Positions 63,468 to 64,000 of a stretch of 64,000 nt of DNA are shown one piece after another; the stretch's first letter is position 1; each line of letters starts with the position of its first letter. Source of the DNA: Vibrio penaeicida (lineage in GTDB: Bacteria > Pseudomonadota > Gammaproteobacteria > Enterobacterales > Vibrionaceae). The position numbers and the translations under genes are program-made. The notes below the pieces were generated by a model. The model did not search any database, was not told the DNA's origin, and saw only the letters and a program-made list of their open reading frames with translations. The DNA lies in contig NZ_AP025145.1 in assembly GCF_019977755.1 (NCBI RefSeq), forward strand, positions 806,001 to 870,000, given 5' to 3'.

Positions 63468-64000
63468 ATGTTTAAATACAAAATGTTTGACTGCGAAAAG
63501 CTGAACTGGAAACAGTTTAACTGCAAAAAAATCGTATTGCTGAGTGCCATTCTCAGTACCACATTACTTGGGTTTTCTTCACCCAGTATCGCAGCGGAAA
63601 AGGAAAAGCAGCTGCGTTTTACTTACCTGACACAAACGGGCATCGACAACACATTTTGGCAGACGATCAAACGCGGAATGGACGACGCTTGTGCCTTGCT
63701 AAAAGCGGATTGCCAACTGTTGTTTACACAGGAAAACGGCAATCTTCAAATGCATCTCCAGAACATTGAAACCGTGACCAACCAAGGTGTGGATGGAATT
63801 GTCACCGTGGTGGTGGATGACAACTTGTACGATGAAGCGCTGCAACGTGCCGTCGATAAAGGCATCCCCGTTATTGTGTCGAATGTCGATGATACACAGG
63901 GCGAACTTGGCAATGCTCGGTTAGCGTTTGTCGGGCAAGATTTGTTTCAAGCGGGCTACGAAGTGGCGAAAGGATTGGCAGCCAAGTTCGACCGAAATAA
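63468..64000 (+). CDS. Periplasmic sugar-binding protein (3' end outside window)
   Basis: Open to the window end; 177 complete codons are visible. It starts at ATG 63468, eight bases after AAGGA. An unusually long charged N-terminus (KMFDCEKLNWKQFNCKK) precedes the signal-peptide core (about 23-43, ends SIAA). Then comes a type I periplasmic-binding-protein fold: LTQTGIDNTFWQTIKRGMDD, VTNQGVDGIVTVVVDD, and DKGIPVIVSNVDD, as in the ribose-binding family. It probably feeds the SDR/AGE sugar pathway through an ABC transporter coded downstream. Confidence 0.9.
   Translation, partial: MFKYKMFDCEKLNWKQFNCKKIVLLSAILSTTLLGFSSPSIAAEKEKQLRFTYLTQTGIDNTFWQTIKRGMDDACALLKADCQLLFTQENGNLQMHLQNIETVTNQGVDGIVTVVVDDNLYDEALQRAVDKGIPVIVSNVDDTQGELGNARLAFVGQDLFQAGYEVAKGLAAKFDRN

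Noticed and set aside
1..64000. CRISPR arrays, tRNA or rRNA genes, insertion sequences
   Set aside because: No regular spaced repeats, no cloverleaf or rRNA signatures, and no transposase or integrase genes were seen on either strand.

Overview
The window looks like a chromosome segment of a marine gammaproteobacterium, most probably a Vibrio or close relative. Pointers to this are the divergent ppsR/ppsA pair, a Tad (Flp) pilus cluster with an OmpA-like accessory gene, an MshQ-like giant protein, sulfatase and maturase genes, and a moderate GC content. This assignment is by recognition of families; no database search was possible. No rRNA, tRNA, CRISPR array or transposase was found.

Layout. 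1-7190: the distal part of a Tad pilus operon (tadA 3' end, tadB, tadC, tadD, tadE, tadF, a small secreted protein, an OmpA-like protein, tadG), with pcp (pyroglutamyl peptidase) as the last gene before a strong terminator. 7331-13929 (minus): a HAD phosphatase gene translationally coupled to a 1921-residue NRPS (C-A-T-E-C). 14826-16929: a dicarboxylate symporter and a DOPA-dioxygenase-like protein. 17005-25352: a sulfated-saccharide locus with two cytoplasmic-type sulfatases, an anaerobic sulfatase maturase, a DUF2264 protein and an orphan family 5 solute-binding protein; operator-like repeats lie between the divergent genes. 25809-36167: mostly single genes (diguanylate cyclase, HEAT-like protein, ABC-F ATPase with a possible ribosome-binding-site-masking hairpin, NTF2-like protein, MshQ-like 1263-residue protein, PhzF family, MDR oxidoreductase). 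36183-40543 (minus): a secreted zinc phospholipase C-like protein and a class 3 lipase. 40664-41746: a Crp-like regulator and an Mpo1-like membrane protein.

41764-44846 is a small AT-rich island. It lies between a relic of the 3' end of a gabT gene and the intact gabT, and carries an unrecognised 588-residue protein and a VOC protein.

44846-55690 (minus) is a tightly packed ten-gene operon: TorT-like binding protein, sugar-type ABC ATPase and permease, pxpA, biotin carrier, biotin carboxylase, pxpB, pxpC, gabD, gabT. The biotin carboxylase, carrier and PxpB/PxpC together resemble a split urea-carboxylase-type enzyme. With PxpA and GabT/GabD, the operon could open a lactam (for instance 2-pyrrolidone, giving GABA) and feed it to succinate. 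A divergent LysR gene and a perfect 17-bp palindrome sit at its head. I regard this as the most interesting system in the window.

56931-60316: ppsR and ppsA, divergent. 60603-64000: a GntR regulator, an SDR dehydrogenase, an AGE-family sugar epimerase/isomerase and a periplasmic sugar-binding protein cut by the window end, probably one sugar-catabolic operon.
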